64,000 nucleotides of DNA, from positions 1-64,000 of the forward strand of contig PYST01000067.1 of the NCBI GenBank assembly GCA_003049485.1, read 5' to 3'. Below are positions 11,057-24,271 of the stretch, piece after piece. Positions within the stretch are counted from its first letter, which is position 1, and each line of letters starts with the position of its first letter. A model generated the notes under the pieces. It ran no database searches and had not been told where the DNA came from. It saw nothing but the letters and a program-made list of their open reading frames with translations. A program made the position numbers and the translations under genes. The DNA comes from Ophioceras dolichostomum (Eukaryota; Ascomycota; Sordariomycetes; Magnaporthales; Ophioceraceae).

Positions 11057-13073
11057 ATGAGGTCCCTTCCCATTCTCGGCCTGCTGGGCGCGGCGGCCGC
11101 AGTAGCTGCCCATCCAGCCCACGGCAAGGCAAGGCAGGGGGTTCGGCGACGAGCCGTCGACCTTGACGCGCTCCGTCCCAAGGCCTCGGCCTCATATGTT
11201 CCCACCCGTGAGGCTCCCGCCGTGGCGTCGTTCTCGGCGACCTCGACGGATTACATCCAGGTTGCCACGGATCTGGTGAAGAGCGTGGCTCCCAACGCTG
11301 AGTTCAGGCTCGTCGCCGACTCCTACGTCGGGACCAACGGTGTTGCCCACGTCAACTTCAAGCAGACTGCTCACGGGCTTGATATCGACAATGCCGACTT
11401 CAACGTCAATGTACGTCCATCACGCACTTGTTCAGGGGCGACTAATGACCTCCCCCCCTCCCCGGGGTCCCCTGAGCACAACACAATATGCTCACTAGAA
11501 CCGAGCATTCCAGGTCCTCAACGGTGCCGTCATCTCGTACGGCAACAGCTTCTTCGCGGGGTCCATCCCCACATCCAACCCCCTGGTGAAGCGTGACTTC
11601 AACGACGCCACCACAGCTCTGAAGGGCACGGTCGACTTCCTGGGGCTGCCCATCGCGGTACCCGGGACGGCTGTATCCACAGCGTCAGAGGGCACCGAGA
11701 CGTACAAGCTCACCGGCACGTCCGGCGCGGTGTCCGACCCAGAGGCGAAGCTAGTCTACCTCGTCAAGCCCGACGGCTCGCTAGGCTTGACTTGGCGTGT
11801 CGAGACCGACGTCACAGACAATTGGCTACTCTCGTACATCGATGCCAACGACAACAAGCAGGTGCACAACGTAGTCGACTACGTCGCGCAGGCCACCTAC
11901 CAAGTCTATCCCTGGGGCGTCAACGACCCGTCCGAGGCCGGCGCCGCCCGCGTCGTGCTCACCGACCCGTGGAACGCCGAGACCTCGCCCTTCACATGGA
12001 TCGGCGACAGCAGCACGGTCACCTACAACACCACGCGCGGCAACAACGGCATCGCGCAGACGAACCCCAGCGGCGGCAGCGCGTACCTCAACAACTACCG
12101 CCCCACGAGCGGCAGCCTCGACTTCCAGTACCCTTACTCCCTCAACATGACGCCCCCCACGACTTACGTCGACGCGTCGGTCACGCAGCTCTTCTACACC
12201 GCCAACAAGTACCACGACCTCCTGTACCTGCTCGGCTTCAACGAGGCCGCGGGCAACTTCCAGACCAACAACAACGGCAAGGGCGGCGTGGGCAACGACT
12301 TCGTGATCCTCAACGCGCAGGACGGCTCCGGCACGAACAACGCCAACTTCGCCACGCCCCCCGACGGACAGCCGGGCCGCATGCGTATGTACATCTGGAC
12401 GCGCAGCACTCCCAACCGCGACTGCTCGTTCGAGGCCGGCGTCGTGATCCACGAGTACACGCACGGCCTGTCGAACCGACTGACGGGCGGCCCCGCCAAC
12501 GCGGGCTGCCTCTCGGCGCTCGAGTCCGGCGGCATGGGCGAGGGCTGGTCCGACTTCATGGCGACGGCCATCCGCCTCAAGCCGGCCGACACAAACGCGA
12601 CTAACTACCCGATGGGCGCGTGGGTGGCCAACGATCCCGCAGGCATCCGCGCGTACCCCTACTCCACCTCGCTAACGACCAACCCGCTCACGTACGCGTC
12701 CACCAACTCCCTATCGGCCGTCCACGCCATCGGCACCGTATGGGCCTCGATGCTCTACGAGGTCCTCTGGGGCCTGATCGGCGTGCACGGCAAGAACGAC
12801 GGCGACACTCCCGTCTTTTCCGGCAGCGTCCCCCAGGACGGCAAGTACCTGGCCATGAAGCTCGTGATGGACGGCATGGCGCTGCAGCCGTGCAACCCCA
12901 ACTTCGTACAGGCCAGGGACGCCATCGTCGACGCCGACGAGGCGCTGACGGGAGGCGCGAACCTGTGCACGATCTGGACCGCGTTCGCGAAGAGGGGGCT
13001 GGGTCAGGGCGCGACGTATGGAAGTAGCAAGAATAGTGTGGAGAGCTTTGTTGTTCCTAGCGGGGTTTGCTAG
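11057..13073 (+). CDS. mep: Fungalysin, secreted M36 metalloprotease
   Basis: Zinc endopeptidase secreted as a preproprotein. Exons 11057-11410 and 11499-13073 (88-bp intron, donor GTACGT, acceptor ACTAG, phase 0) give 642 aa, normal for the family. The signal peptide is about residues 1-18 (hydrophobic core ILGLLGAAAAVAA). A propeptide with an FTP-like region follows (YVGTNGVAHVNFKQTAHGLD ... ISYGNSFFAG). The catalytic zinc motif HEYTHGLSNRL has ligands His436 and His440 and catalytic Glu437; the third ligand glutamate lies in the downstream ESGGMGEGWSDF motif. A tyrosine-rich section and Asn-X-Ser/Thr sites are present. Fungalysins degrade extracellular proteins for nutrition and, in plant- or animal-associated fungi, can contribute to host colonisation; which applies here is unknown. 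It stands alone between two large spacers. Confidence in family and exon structure is high. Confidence 0.97.
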
Positions 13074-16000
13074 AGGGCCTGCAGTGCGTATGCTGGGTAA
13101 TGATGGTGACCATGGGGAAGGTGGTTGATGATGATGACGAGCGATGCTACGACTCATTCTTTGTGTTCTTTTCTTTTCTTGGCCGGTTTTCTTTTTCATC
13201 TCTCCATAGATATCTGAGATCTTGTACATAATACCTAACCATAATCCGGTATCACATCTCTGCATTCATCCGCACCTGCAAAAACCTAAGTGCCTTGCCC
13301 CCTCTCCCGGCTCGGTTCGCTTAATCCAGTACCCGACTTACGGGCTTGATGTGGTTGAAATACAATTTATGGAGACTGATAATAACTACATCGCACGAGA
13401 GCCGACGGACAGGAAATGAAAGGGTGGACGCTTAGGGAGGTCATGCATCATTGTTGACGTTTGCATGGGCAAGATAACCGGCGCGGTGGGAAGTGGTCGG
13501 TTTTGTCTCTAATGATGCTTGCCGCACACCATCGGTACCTGCATTTCTTGCATAACACCGCTGGCAGATTCCAGTGGGAAGAGACATTCGCAAGGCTGAA
13601 TGCCATAGACCTGTTGTATCGACTCCGGCATTGCATCATCGTGATGCTACCAGCCCCCCTTTGTCTCAGTTCGACTAGCACTGACCTCACTGAGTCCAGC
13701 CCTTCTCTCCAAGCTTCTTCTGAGGTCGTTATAAGCTTCCGTTCGCGATTGAGGCTGTGTTTGAGGCTCAAAGTGACCTCAATTTCTGCATTGGGCACTG
13801 GTCGTTGAAGTATTAGCCTGTCTGCATATCGGTACGTACTCTGTAAGGTGGGATGTCTTTCACCCCGTCGTCCAAAGCGTACACACCACCAATCGGCTGA
13901 GACAGTCACAACCAACGGACCGGACAGACTTACGAGCATACGTATGGCAATGGGGTGTGTGAGCGAAAAGCATTTCAGCACGAAACGATAATGATACCAT
14001 TTACAGAAAGCCTTCGTGGTTGACAAGGCAAAAGGGAAACCAGGTTACAGGCAATAGACGCTTGCTGACCAGGGGCGGAGAGCCGTCCCGCGTTTCCATC
14101 AATAATTCTTTGGCCTCTTGCACCGTATCCACACTTCGGGGATGCAAAGCCGGCCTGCTCTTCCCAGCCCCGAATTTGACCTCCGGGAGCCAAGTCACAT
14201 GCACTGAGCACCCGACGCTAGACTGGCTGGCAGACAGACCAGACTGCACGCGCCGTTTGAGACAGGCTCACCGCTTACACCGCTTAGTCGATGTCGCCCT
14301 TTTCAACCGGCGCAAAGGAGGTAGGGAGGCTTGGTCGCCAAGGAGGCAGAAGTTGGCCCGGACAGAGGGGACTGGGAAGCAGGCATAAACGGGACACGAG
14401 CTGCTCGCGGTCGAGCACTGTTTCTTGCCTAGGATTGATGAGGGAAGAATAAGGGGAGGAAGTGGCGCCAATGGAGCAAGACGAAGCGAAACATAGAAGC
14501 GAAGCCGTAGCAAAAGGAATAAAAACACACAACCTGGACCAGTTGCGATCGAGCATCACAAGATAGGGTTCCTCTCGGTTCCCGCCACCAGCTCCGCACG
14601 GCAGAAGTCGATGAGGAGGTGGTGAGGTGGGGAGGGTGAGCATGGGCTATTCAGGCTAAAGTCCCACGTGTCGGGAACTGTGATCCTTGCTCCCTAGCTC
14701 CTTCCCCTCGGCCTCTGTGCTAATCTTGAGAGAGATCCCAGCTCCCCCAAAACATTGAACTTCCCCTCACAACAGCTCCCGGCTACACGGCTGCTTGAGC
14801 ATCGGCGGAAAGATGACCTGTTCGCTACAACTACATGTCTTTGTCGTTCGAGCACCCCATTGTGCTAGCTGGCTTCGTTCGCTTGTTCACATCCCCGGAA
14901 AAGCGCCCCTTTCACGACGCTTTGGGGGCCAGGTTCGCCGCACAGCGCTCGACTCTCAGCTGACGGTGTCGGACGTGCAGGGGCCATCGGGACGCGTCCC
15001 TGCTATCCGAACGCTATGTTTGGCGCCATCAAAGGCAAACTCGCCAAGCGGCAGGCAAATCCGAGAGTCTCAGGGATGGAAATGGCCCTTTTGCAACAAA
15101 CGAGAATATTCGCTCTGCTTTGAAGTTCACTTCATAGCTAGGGCCTACCAAGGGGCCATAAATTGTGTTGATGAAAATTTCCACAATGGAGACTAGAGAC
15201 GAGACACAGAGAAGAGGAGCGGCCTGGCCCGGTCAACAGGCGGGCTTTCTTATGGGCAGCCCGGACGGCTGGGGAAATCGCTACCTCCCACTTGGTAACG
15301 GTCTGAATGCAGTCACGCGTCGCATAGTACCTCAGTTCGGAGTGACTGCGGTTCTATAAACTCCTGTGATAATATCCAGGTAGTGCCTTACCAAGCCCAC
15401 GATAGAACAAAGGCCAATGAGACTCGACCGCTGAACGGTTTGTCAATTTGTAGCCCTGACGCCGTTTCGTTTCCTCCCCACTGAAGGACAGTGTGCCCGC
15501 AACATGCTCCACTCCCAACCGAGCCGCCCCCGGAGTCTGATTGATGAAGAGGGGACAGCAAGCAATCGTCGATTGAGGACGATCCAAATTGGGAAACCCG
15601 CTGTTGCCCGCTCGAAATCCTTCCTGCCGGAGACGGGAAGAGACGAGGAAGCAACGAAGACGGACGCGTACGTGCCTAAGGCAGAAGGCGAGGCATTCCT
15701 GTCACTCTATTATTCCCGCGTCCGGTCCTCTTTCTTTCAGAAGACCGCTGTCAGACACAGGCCGAGGGTGCAGGCGAACAGGAAGGCACCAAGGCAGCAC
15801 GCGAAATTCGCGAGCAAGCAGTCACAAAAGCAGTGCGCCAGCAACAGGATGTTCACGTCGCTGTAGCAGCAGGAAGCAAAGCGGCCTGGGCCGTCAATAC
15901 ATTGGCACGGGGTCCACTAACACGGCCACGTCGGTGCCGACGGCGACGAGGGCCAGCGGCAAGAGGTTGCCGATTCCTCTCCTTGTTGGACTCGAAAAGC

Positions 16001-18397
16001 TTCCAGTCATTGGTAGTCGCTAGGCAGTCCCAAGCTCAACTCGCTTGTTCGAGGGCCTGCTTCTAATAACGTTGTTGACACGGCCCAACAGACCGACAGA
16101 ACGGCCGCCGACGCCCCATAGGAGCTTTGATAGAACCAAACAGGTGGACAGAAAGACGCCACCACTAGAATGCAGAACGACCGTTCGCGTAGCCACGCGG
16201 CACAAATTATAGAAGTTTCTCGGGTCACAGAGGCACCTTGACCCTAAGGCCCCACCACCAGCCGCTCGATTCACTGGAGGGAAGGCACTGGGATTGGTGC
16301 ACGGCGGCCGAGATGTCACTCATCACAGGCAGGGAGAAGGAAGCCAGACACATCAGCCCACTACAGCCCGTCTTTTCAGGCCCAGCTCTTTAACTAGCCC
16401 AGCAGTTCCAGATCGCATCTCGCGGACGCCGCATGGCTTATCACGATACAACCGCCGTCACGTGGGTGAGCTGGTCTCACTAAGCAGCAATGATGCGTGC
16501 GTTCTTGATCGATCATCACCAAGAAGGGAAACGGAAGCACCCTTCATTGGTGGGCTTACTCGACGGAGGTCCTTCCGACATTCCCGTCCGGGCATCCAGG
16601 GAAGACACTCCCATCTCCCGATCTTCGACGGTCATTTGCAGGCTAGGCTGGCTAGGCTGGCTCGCAAATGCCTGGCCCCCGGTCTCACAGATCTGATACC
16701 CGCCGAAAACACAACGGTACTAGGGGGAGACTTGCAGGCCAGCAGACAGCTAACCCCTAAACAGGTCAAGTCTGACTTGCATTTTTCTTTTTTTTTTTTT
16801 GTTCCGCTACGATATGGGTCGGCTCTCTCTCCGAGAGACCCCCGCTGTAAGGAATAACCACCATTGCCGCAAATCTCCCCGTCCAGCGCTTCGGGGACGC
16901 ACTGTATAGAAGAGCGTCCTACTAAATCACCACTCAGTAGCAGCTATCTTGGCTGGAAAAAGTCAGACAAACAAGATACGGAACGAATGGCACTAGTAGA
17001 TGATCGAAGATAAAAAAATTAAAAATAAAAAATAACACAAAGACGACAAAAAAAAGCTACGTTCGCCACATCCCGAAGTACGCAGAAATTGGTATTGATG
17101 AACCAAGGTCCGCCCTCCATTTTCTCTCTTGGAACCACTCATCCCACCACCGCTCGTCTCGGCGACCTTCTGAAGCTACATCGATCTCTCTGTCGCTCTG
17201 TAGCTTGCCGGCGTCTTCTGCATTGCACATACATGTACGACTGTACCTCTCACACGGTTCACCTTCTGACACACTACAACCCACCTAATCAACCCACATC
17301 AAACGTGACCTCGGCGCACCACCGAGAAGAGAGAAGCGGGGGATACGTTTTTACTATACAGTCTGCCTCACTTTGTTGTTGGTCCGAAGGTGTGCCTGGC
17401 AATTTTGCTAGGCTTTTCTCCTCTGTGTATCTGCCGTATGCAGTGCAGTTACGAGCAGGTGAAGGGAGCTTTCTGGGTGTTCTGGGATGGAGCGCACTGT
17501 ATTCTGTATATTGCACCCAAGCTCCTAATGTCCCAATGAGGATTCGGCCCAAGCCAAGTCGTACCAGAAGCTCGAGGCTCATGACTGCAGCATCCAAGAT
17601 CCCAAGCAACCAACCCAACCTTTTTCTTTTCCCTTGTTTTGTTCCCGCCGGCGCAACCCCGGTCCCACCTCTTTCAGGGAAAGTCTGGGCCCCTTGTCCA
17701 CTCCATCCCATCCCATCCCATATCCTCCCCATCAGTCGTGATGATCATCACAGCAGACACACAGAAGCCAACAAGACTCGCCGACCCCAGCCCCACATAT
17801 CGGTACCTTCACATCTTCCCTCCCTCCCTCCTCTTCCTCCCCCTCCCTTCCACCTAGCTCGCTTCTGCTTTTCGGCCCCGATTTCCAGGATGGTGCAACC
17901 CACCCCAGGTCGGCCCAGGCTGCTTGTCTCCGGAGCATGGCGAGGGGGATCCGCAAGCCAATCTTGGAGTCATCCATCCTGCCAATGTTGCCATCCCCTC
18001 CCTTGCAGCATCCGGGTGCAAACCCCTGTTTGCCTGACTGCCAGCTCGGCTGGCTGACCCCAGGGCTCTCCGCTCCGTCTCCTCCTTAACCTCCACCTCC
18101 ACATCCTCTCCTCCTCTCCGCATCTCGCTCACGCGCCAACGTGGAGCTCCTCGTCGCACATATATATAAGGGGGTGAACGCGTCCCCTGCCTCATACCCG
18201 TGGGCAGGAGGCAGATCAGCTAAACGACTCCCCGTAGCCGGGTTTGATCGGTTCCATTGTTGACGGTTCCGTCTCAGTGACTGTCATCACTTACATCACA
18301 CTTCCCCCCTATTTCTGCTAGACAGAGCTCACTCATCACTACCTACCACTCTGCCCAGAAAAGTAGAGCACGTACAGCCCAGCCAGCCAACGATACG
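13074..18397. other. Long intergenic region (5.3 kb), no supported gene
   Basis: No open frame here shows conserved domains, codon-periodic composition or good exon joins. The first ~250 bases are probably fungalysin 3' UTR. It contains poly-T near 16785-16801, A-rich stretches at 17010-17055 and a tandem GGCTGGCTA unit at about 16638-16664. From about 17,600 the plus strand becomes CT-rich and leads to a TATA box at 18161 and the transporter gene. An undetected ncRNA or fast-evolving small gene cannot be excluded. Confidence 0.5.
18161..18170 (+). promoter_or_regulatory. TATA box of the MFS transporter gene
   Basis: TATATATAAG about 230 bp before the ATG at 18398, preceded by a CT-rich tract. 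Good match to a TATA element; transcription start not determinable. Confidence 0.65.
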
Positions 18398-20191
18398 ATG
18401 GGTTTCTCACTCGCCTCCAAGGTCGGCGGTGCCAGCTCGGCCAAGGCCGAACTCGAGGTCGCGCAGGCCGAGGCGCCCCAGTTCGAGAAGGTCAGCTGGT
18501 GGCGGGAGCCTCACCTGCGCAAGCTGTACCTGCTGACCATCATCCTGATGGTGGCCTCGGCCACCACGGGCTACGACGGCATGCTGGTCAACACGTCGCA
18601 GCAGATGAAGGCGTGGGAGTTGTTCTTCGCCGAGGCGGTCAACGACAACAACAAGCTCGGCATCCTTATCAACATGTTCAACATCGGCTCCATCATCTCC
18701 TTCTTCATCACCCCCTACATCGCCGACACGTACGGCCGTCGCCCCGCCATCATCATCGGCTGCCTCTTCATGGTGCTCGGCGGCTGCCTGACCGCCTTCA
18801 CCAACGGCTACAACATGTACCTCGGCGGCCGCTTCCTCCTCGGCTTCGGTAACTCCCTCGCCCAGATGGCTTCGCCTCTGCTCCTCACCGAGATCTGCCA
18901 CCCGCAGCACCGCGGCCCCGTCACGGCCATCTACAACTGCCTCTGGAACCTGGGCGCGCTGCTCGTGTCCTGCATCGGATGGGGCACGTCGTACATCCAG
19001 GGCGACTGGTCGTGGCGCTCCATCACCTTCATCCAGATCGTGCCCTCGGTCGTCCAGATCTGCGGCATCTGGTGGATCCCGGAGTCGCCCCGCTACCTCG
19101 TCAACAAGGACCGCGGCGAGGAGGCCCTCGCGGTGCTGGCCAAGTGGCACGCGGGCGGCGACTCCAACAACGCCACCGTCCAGTTCGAGTTCCGCGAGAT
19201 CCGCGACGTCATCAACGCCGAGAAGACGGCCGCCCGCGCCACGTCGTACATGGACTTCCTGCGCACCAAGGGCAACAGGTGGCGGCTGGCCATCATCATC
19301 TCGCTGGGCGTCATCTCGCAGTACTCCGGCAACGCGCTGTTCTCCAACTACATGAACGCCGTGTACGAGGGCGCCGGCATCAAGGAGCAGAACCAGAAGC
19401 TGGCCCTGTCGACCGGCAAGACGATCCTGGACCTGATCGTCACCATCTCGGCCGCCCTGTCAGTCGACCGCTTCGGCCGCCGCCCGCTGTTCCTGGCCTC
19501 CGTGTTCGGCATGGTCGGCTCCTTCACGCTGTGGACCATCACGGGCGCCGTCTACGGCAACTCGGGCGGCGCGAACCAGGGCGCCGGCTACGCCCAGCTG
19601 GTGTTCATCTGGATCTTCGGTATCTTCTACGACATCGGCTTCTCGGGCCTGTTGGTTGCCTACGCGCTCGAGGTCCTGCCGTTCCACCTGCGCGCTAAGG
19701 GCATGATGATCATGAACATCACTGTGCAGGCCATTCTCGCTCTTGGAAAGTCAGTATTCTCTCTTCTTAATATTCTCTCCTGTCCTCCTGTCTGCATGTC
19801 CTTCATAGGTACCTTCACACAGCTACCTACCTACCCATCTACCTAAGTACCCAAGTATCCACCCGATGCCACAGTAACACTAACTCATATCTTCTCTCTC
19901 TCCCCTATCAACAGCCAAACCAACAAGCTCGCCTGGGACAACCTCCCCGAGCACTGGCACTTCATGCTCTTCTACACCCTCTGGGACACCGTCGAGCTCA
20001 TCTTCGTCTGGTTCTTCTACGTCGAGACCAAGGGGCCCACCCTCGAGGAGATCGCCAAGATCTTCGACGGGGAGGACGCCGCCATCGGCGCACACCAGGA
20101 CCTCCGCCAGATCGAGAAGGAGATCCACGCGGCCGAGCACGACGAGGACCTCACGAGGGCCGCGATGGCTTCTGAGAAGAACGGCGTTTAG
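18398..20191 (+). CDS. MFS sugar transporter (sugar porter family)
   Basis: Plasma-membrane hexose or disaccharide/H+ symporter class. Exons 18398-19749 and 19915-20191 (165-bp intron, donor GTCAGT, acceptor AACAG) give 542 aa, with Asn completed across the junction (ALGN-QTNKLAWDN). Twelve membrane spans are expected. Sugar-porter signatures are ADTYGRRPA after TM2-3, GRFLLGFGN, PESPRYLVNKDRGEEAL before the cytoplasmic loop, DRFGRRPLF after TM8, and the terminal VETKGPTLEEI motif, followed by a hydrophilic acidic tail. The pattern resembles fungal lactose or cellodextrin-type and hexose permeases; substrate specificity cannot be read from the sequence. A TATA box lies upstream, so it is probably inducible, and the short intron carries CTACC repeats. 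The next gene is 2 kb away. Confidence 0.95.
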
Positions 20192-22183
20192 ACTTGGACT
20201 CTAATCGTCGTCGATACCCCCGTTTGCGTCTTTTTGTCGTTGTTGTTGCTGTTCTTGTTCTTGACTGCCGCTGCTTGCTTCTGTCGATTTTGTTGAGGAG
20301 ACTGCGTTTCGATGGCGGCGGTTGTCGTGGTCGCGGTGGTTGATCTTCCCCAGAGCCACAGAAAAATGAAAGAAAAAAAGGTGTTGACGTTGTTGAGCAT
20401 GGCGATAGTCATGGTAGTGATAGTGATACCAAGTTGCAGTTCGACGCGCGCGTTTGCTTTCTCTACGGGGACAGACGGCTCGGCTGTGACCAGTTCTCAA
20501 GCCGTTTGTTCAGCTCTTCAGTCGAGGCCTCGAGGGTTCCTTGTCTGGTGTTGGATCTTGTCTCTGGCCTTAGTTGAGAAGTCTGATATCTACCTACTAT
20601 AGTAGTTCCCAACATATCATTCTCGATACCGGTCCTATCTCACTTCTAATAATACTACTACCGCAGCGATGTTCGCTTTTAGCCAATCTTCTCCTCCTGG
20701 ACGATTTGGATTTGACAGAAAATAGGTGATTTCCTCGACACCTGCCCACGACTTGCCGTGCCCCTTTTTCACCAGTCACCTCCCCTTGATGGTTCTCGCT
20801 GAGGCCCGAGTTACCTGAGCCAAGGACTATGGAATGAAACTTGCAGGCATGCATGCTCGCTTGACCGGTGAGCCCTCCAGAAAGTCTAGAGCCATGAAAA
20901 TGCCTCGATATGGAAAAAGGAGCCCATAGATTGGGAAATATGCGTTTCCCCCGGGTTTCTGGCCAGTCTGCGGTCTGTTTGCCGTCCCGAAAGTCCGCAC
21001 GTGTTCTCCAAGTTCTCCAAGCAATAACGATCTGCCTTCTCCCGGTGTACCTAGGGTCCTTAGCATACCCCTATTGGAGAGTCTGCCTCTAGATCTGCCT
21101 TCTTGCAGTCGATGGAATATCGAGGCCGGAATCCTGCCGCATCTTGTCCGCACCACTCCTGATAACATACCTATCAAGGTAGGTACCTAGGTGGTTACCA
21201 TAATTAGGGCAAGCTTGGTAGCCATGCCTGATCCATCCACATGTCGCAAGATACAACTCAACTAACTCGGTTGGGGTGCCTACTACTGTGATGAGATCCG
21301 GGTGACCCAATCAGTCCCTCTGCTACCGAGTCCGGCAGATATCCCCATTCTGCCCGGAGTGTTGCTGCCGTCGATGCTGCCGAAGGCAAAGACGGGTGGA
21401 ATCGCGAGGCTGACTCCGGTTGAATTTGAGCGAGGGAAAACAAGGGTTCTTCTAGGTCTCTGGAGCTCCATCGACTTCATTCCTCCCCCTCTCCCCGACT
21501 GCCTGAAAAGCGGCAACGAATCAGTGTGCGGACGATGCATCAGCCTCCAAGTGCAGTTCGGTTAGCCCCCCTTTCTTCCCTTCGGTGCCACCCATCCTAG
21601 GCGTAGAGATATCTAGGGAACCCACCTCTACCTCCAGCTACATCGGACCTTCTCCGTGGGCCATGTGCCCCCTCTGCATTGGTCATATAATTAGATCGGC
21701 AGGAATAATTCCATCCCTCGGACAAGGTACTGAGGTGAGGACTAGGAGTGACCGGGCGGCTAGGCTTTCTAGCATCGCTTGCTCGACTTCAATATGAAAA
21801 ATCTGCCTCGAACATAGCAGTAGTATGGCTATTAATTACATGCCCACGAGCGGAATGTTTATCGAGGAATTTATGCTACGGGCCGTATTTCGTATCTCCT
21901 ACTCCTCGATGTTGCAGTTGATGGACTGAAAAGGATGGTTGGGAAAAGGGGCTGGGGTGATCGTAGTCCCAGCACACTATAGGAAACCAATGCATTTGGG
22001 CGCTAGAAATATGAGATCTCATAATCATCATTCGTAAACCTACCAGACAGATTCAGGGTATTCGAGACCTTGCCCCACGTTGACCATCACTCACCGCAGG
22101 CCAGACCTCATCCTTTCTCCCAGCCTCCCGTCCTGTTACTCACTCACCATCGACACACTTACCCAACTCATCCCTTCCGCCCA
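20192..22183. other. Intergenic, two convergent 3' regions
   Basis: Spacer between the convergent transporter and methyltransferase genes. It has a TAGGTACC-type motif at 21175-21197. No open frame has recognisable coding character. Confidence 0.5.
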
Positions 22184-23308
22184 TCACCCATCAACAGGCT
22201 TCCTCCCATACAGCACATGAAACGGCAGATACCCATGCTGCGAATTATCCGTCAGCGTCTTCCTGACCTTCACCAAAAACATCTCGACCTGCTGCGGCGT
22301 CCACTTCAGACCCCTCGTCAGGGGGCCCATACTGATGCCATGCAGCCCATCCGCCAGCACCGTCCGCTGATACAGCCCAATCGTCTCCATCTTCGGGTTG
22401 CGCGGCCACGTGCCCAGCGGGATCTTGAACGCCTTCTCCGTGACCCCCCCGAACTCCGCCTTCTCGATGCGCGACTTGTTCTCCTCCATGCCCAGGAAGT
22501 TGACCCCTAGCTTCAAAAGCCCGTCGCCGATGGCAGTCATCCATGCCACGACGCCGTTGTCGGCAGACAGAGACCCATCATCGCACCCGATCACGAACCG
22601 CAGCTCCTGGATCTCGACGTAACCCCCCGGCTTCAGCACGCGGTACACCTGCGACAGGAGACGGGGCCAATCGCGGATCGAGCTCGTCATGTGCCGGATG
22701 TGCACGTAGTCGAACGTGTTGGCCGCGTGGATGAACTCGGCCTCCACGTCGTCGACCATGAACCGCACGTTGGGCGGGACCCAGCTCGGCTGGATCGGCG
22801 ACAGGTCCACGCCCAGGACGTCCGCCTCGGGGTACTCGTCTGCCATGTCGACGGCCCAGATGCCGGTTCCCGTGCCGATATCGAGGATCTTCTGCGGGTG
22901 GTCTAGAGGGGCGTAGTGCAGCTTGCCGTTGCACAGGTTGACGATCATGGCGTGCTTCATGTCCTCGCGCTCCTGCTCGGGCTCGACGTTGGGGAAGTGG
23001 TATTTGCCCTCCTGGAACTTGTGGTAGCGCCGCGAGTTCTCGAACGAGTAGTCGCGCACGCTGCTGCTGAGCGACGTGGACGCGCGGGAGGCGGCGTCGC
23101 TGCCGTAGCCGGCGTCGGAGGAGGAGTCGCTGCCGCCGAGGCCGGGTGTGGCGAGGCCCACGGCGGCGGCGGCGGCGGCGGCATCTTCGTGCTCACTGTT
23201 GTCGCCTGCCTCGATGGTGGTTTGGGCTTGGATCTCGGCTTCGTGCGCTTCTTCTGATATTACGGGGGCAGACTTTGCCGCGGTTGGGGGTGAGCATGAG
23301 TCCGCCAT
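22184..23308 (-). CDS. SAM-dependent methyltransferase, LaeA-like/TAM class
   Basis: Single-exon protein of 374 aa. The N-terminus is acidic, Ala- and Ser-rich (poly-Ala from a GGC repeat at 23160-23183). The class I methyltransferase fold begins near residue 85: YSFENSRRYHKF, then motif I ILDIGTGTGIW (141-151), the acidic SAM-binding segment ADVLGVDLSPIQPSWVPPN, motif DYVHIRHM, and the post-motif RVLKPGGYVEIQEL. This is the pattern of the expanded fungal family that includes LaeA and the LaeA-like Llm proteins. LaeA regulates secondary metabolism; most relatives have no known substrate, so I do not assign a role. The gene lies about 1 kb downstream of the GMC oxidoreductase on the same strand. 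The ATG at 23308 is the first in frame. Confidence 0.93.
   Translation of the reverse strand: MADSCSPPTAAKSAPVISEEAHEAEIQAQTTIEAGDNSEHEDAAAAAAAVGLATPGLGGSDSSSDAGYGSDAASRASTSLSSSVRDYSFENSRRYHKFQEGKYHFPNVEPEQEREDMKHAMIVNLCNGKLHYAPLDHPQKILDIGTGTGIWAVDMADEYPEADVLGVDLSPIQPSWVPPNVRFMVDDVEAEFIHAANTFDYVHIRHMTSSIRDWPRLLSQVYRVLKPGGYVEIQELRFVIGCDDGSLSADNGVVAWMTAIGDGLLKLGVNFLGMEENKSRIEKAEFGGVTEKAFKIPLGTWPRNPKMETIGLYQRTVLADGLHGISMGPLTRGLKWTPQQVEMFLVKVRKTLTDNSQHGYLPFHVLYGRKPVDG
23160..23183. repeat. GGC trinucleotide repeat, poly-Ala in methyltransferase
   Basis: Eight GGC units on the plus strand; they encode an alanine run near residue 45 of the minus-strand methyltransferase. Confidence 0.85.
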
Positions 23309-24271
23309 TGCTTCGTCCTTTGATGACTGATGTCCTTAATGCTGGTGCGGGCAGGTGGCACGCTAGAGTACCAGACGCTTAGCTCGCAGCGTCGAGTGGC
23401 GGGCGACAGTGCGGGAACTCCTTGAGGCTTTGGACGATTCGGTCGGCTGGCGGGAATGTCTGTCTGTCTGCCTCAACTGTCCGCGGCGCGCGTAGGCACC
23501 TAGACCTCGACCTAATATTGGTTCTCTCTACTGTGAAGTCTACGTCGGCCTTTGGAGGATTGGAGATTGGGACTGACCTGGGAGAGAGAAAGTTTGGCGC
23601 GAAAGCAGTTATTGTACCAATCTACCTAAAAAAATCGGCCCGGTCGCTCGAAGGTTTGGACTAGCTGATGTTGAACAGGTGGAACATGTAAGGTTTGTTT
23701 AGTGCGATCAATATCCATCCGACCTTCTCTTAGCTCGGTTTGTCCGACATTGCTATCCTCCTCCCTGCGCTCACAGCCCTCCATTTGGCGTCCCTCTAGT
23801 TCCCCTCCTTCCCCTCCTCGCTCGTCATCGTGTCACTTCTGTGCGCCTGCGATGGAGGTGTCACGCAGTCACGGTTGCAGCAACAGGCCGCCGGCCGCCG
23901 TCGGCAGCTCACACAAGAACAGCGCGTTCGGTTCGGATCTCTGTCAGTTTCTCGTTGGGCGCCGGTATCACGAGCGGTGGATCGGGTTTATTGGCAGGCA
24001 GCTCGACCTCTCCCTCTGTACCACAGTAGCGCTCGTCCTGTGAAGATCTTGGCTCGTTCTCGCCCCAATCAAGCTCTGCTCGCATCGGGCATGCGGGGCA
24101 TCCGTGCGAACCTGGAAGTCATTAAGTTTCAGACGTGCAGCCAACATGCATGCATCGTCGTTCGTTCCATTGTCCTTGAGCCGAAGGTTTCCTCTGACAA
24201 GCTGTCAAAAACGACCGCAGCCTCCGTCGTGGTTCCGCGCTTGTTTGTCACCCAGAAAGCAAACTCTTACA
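23309..24271. other. Intergenic (methyltransferase promoter / GMC 3' side)
   Basis: About 960 bp between two minus-strand genes. The part adjacent to 23309 should hold the methyltransferase promoter. No coding evidence. Confidence 0.5.

Noticed and set aside
11792..12604. Long open frames in other frames within the fungalysin gene
   Set aside because: They are shadows of strong codon bias in the protease; Arg/Gln/His-rich and without motifs.
17089..18057. 322-codon plus-strand open frame upstream of the MFS transporter
   Set aside because: Composition follows the CT-rich promoter/leader, it has no domain features, and it ends before the TATA box that serves the transporter.
6787..18397. Transposable elements in the two large spacers
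   Set aside because: No transposase or reverse-transcriptase peptides, terminal inverted repeats or LTR pairs were seen; only short local repeats.
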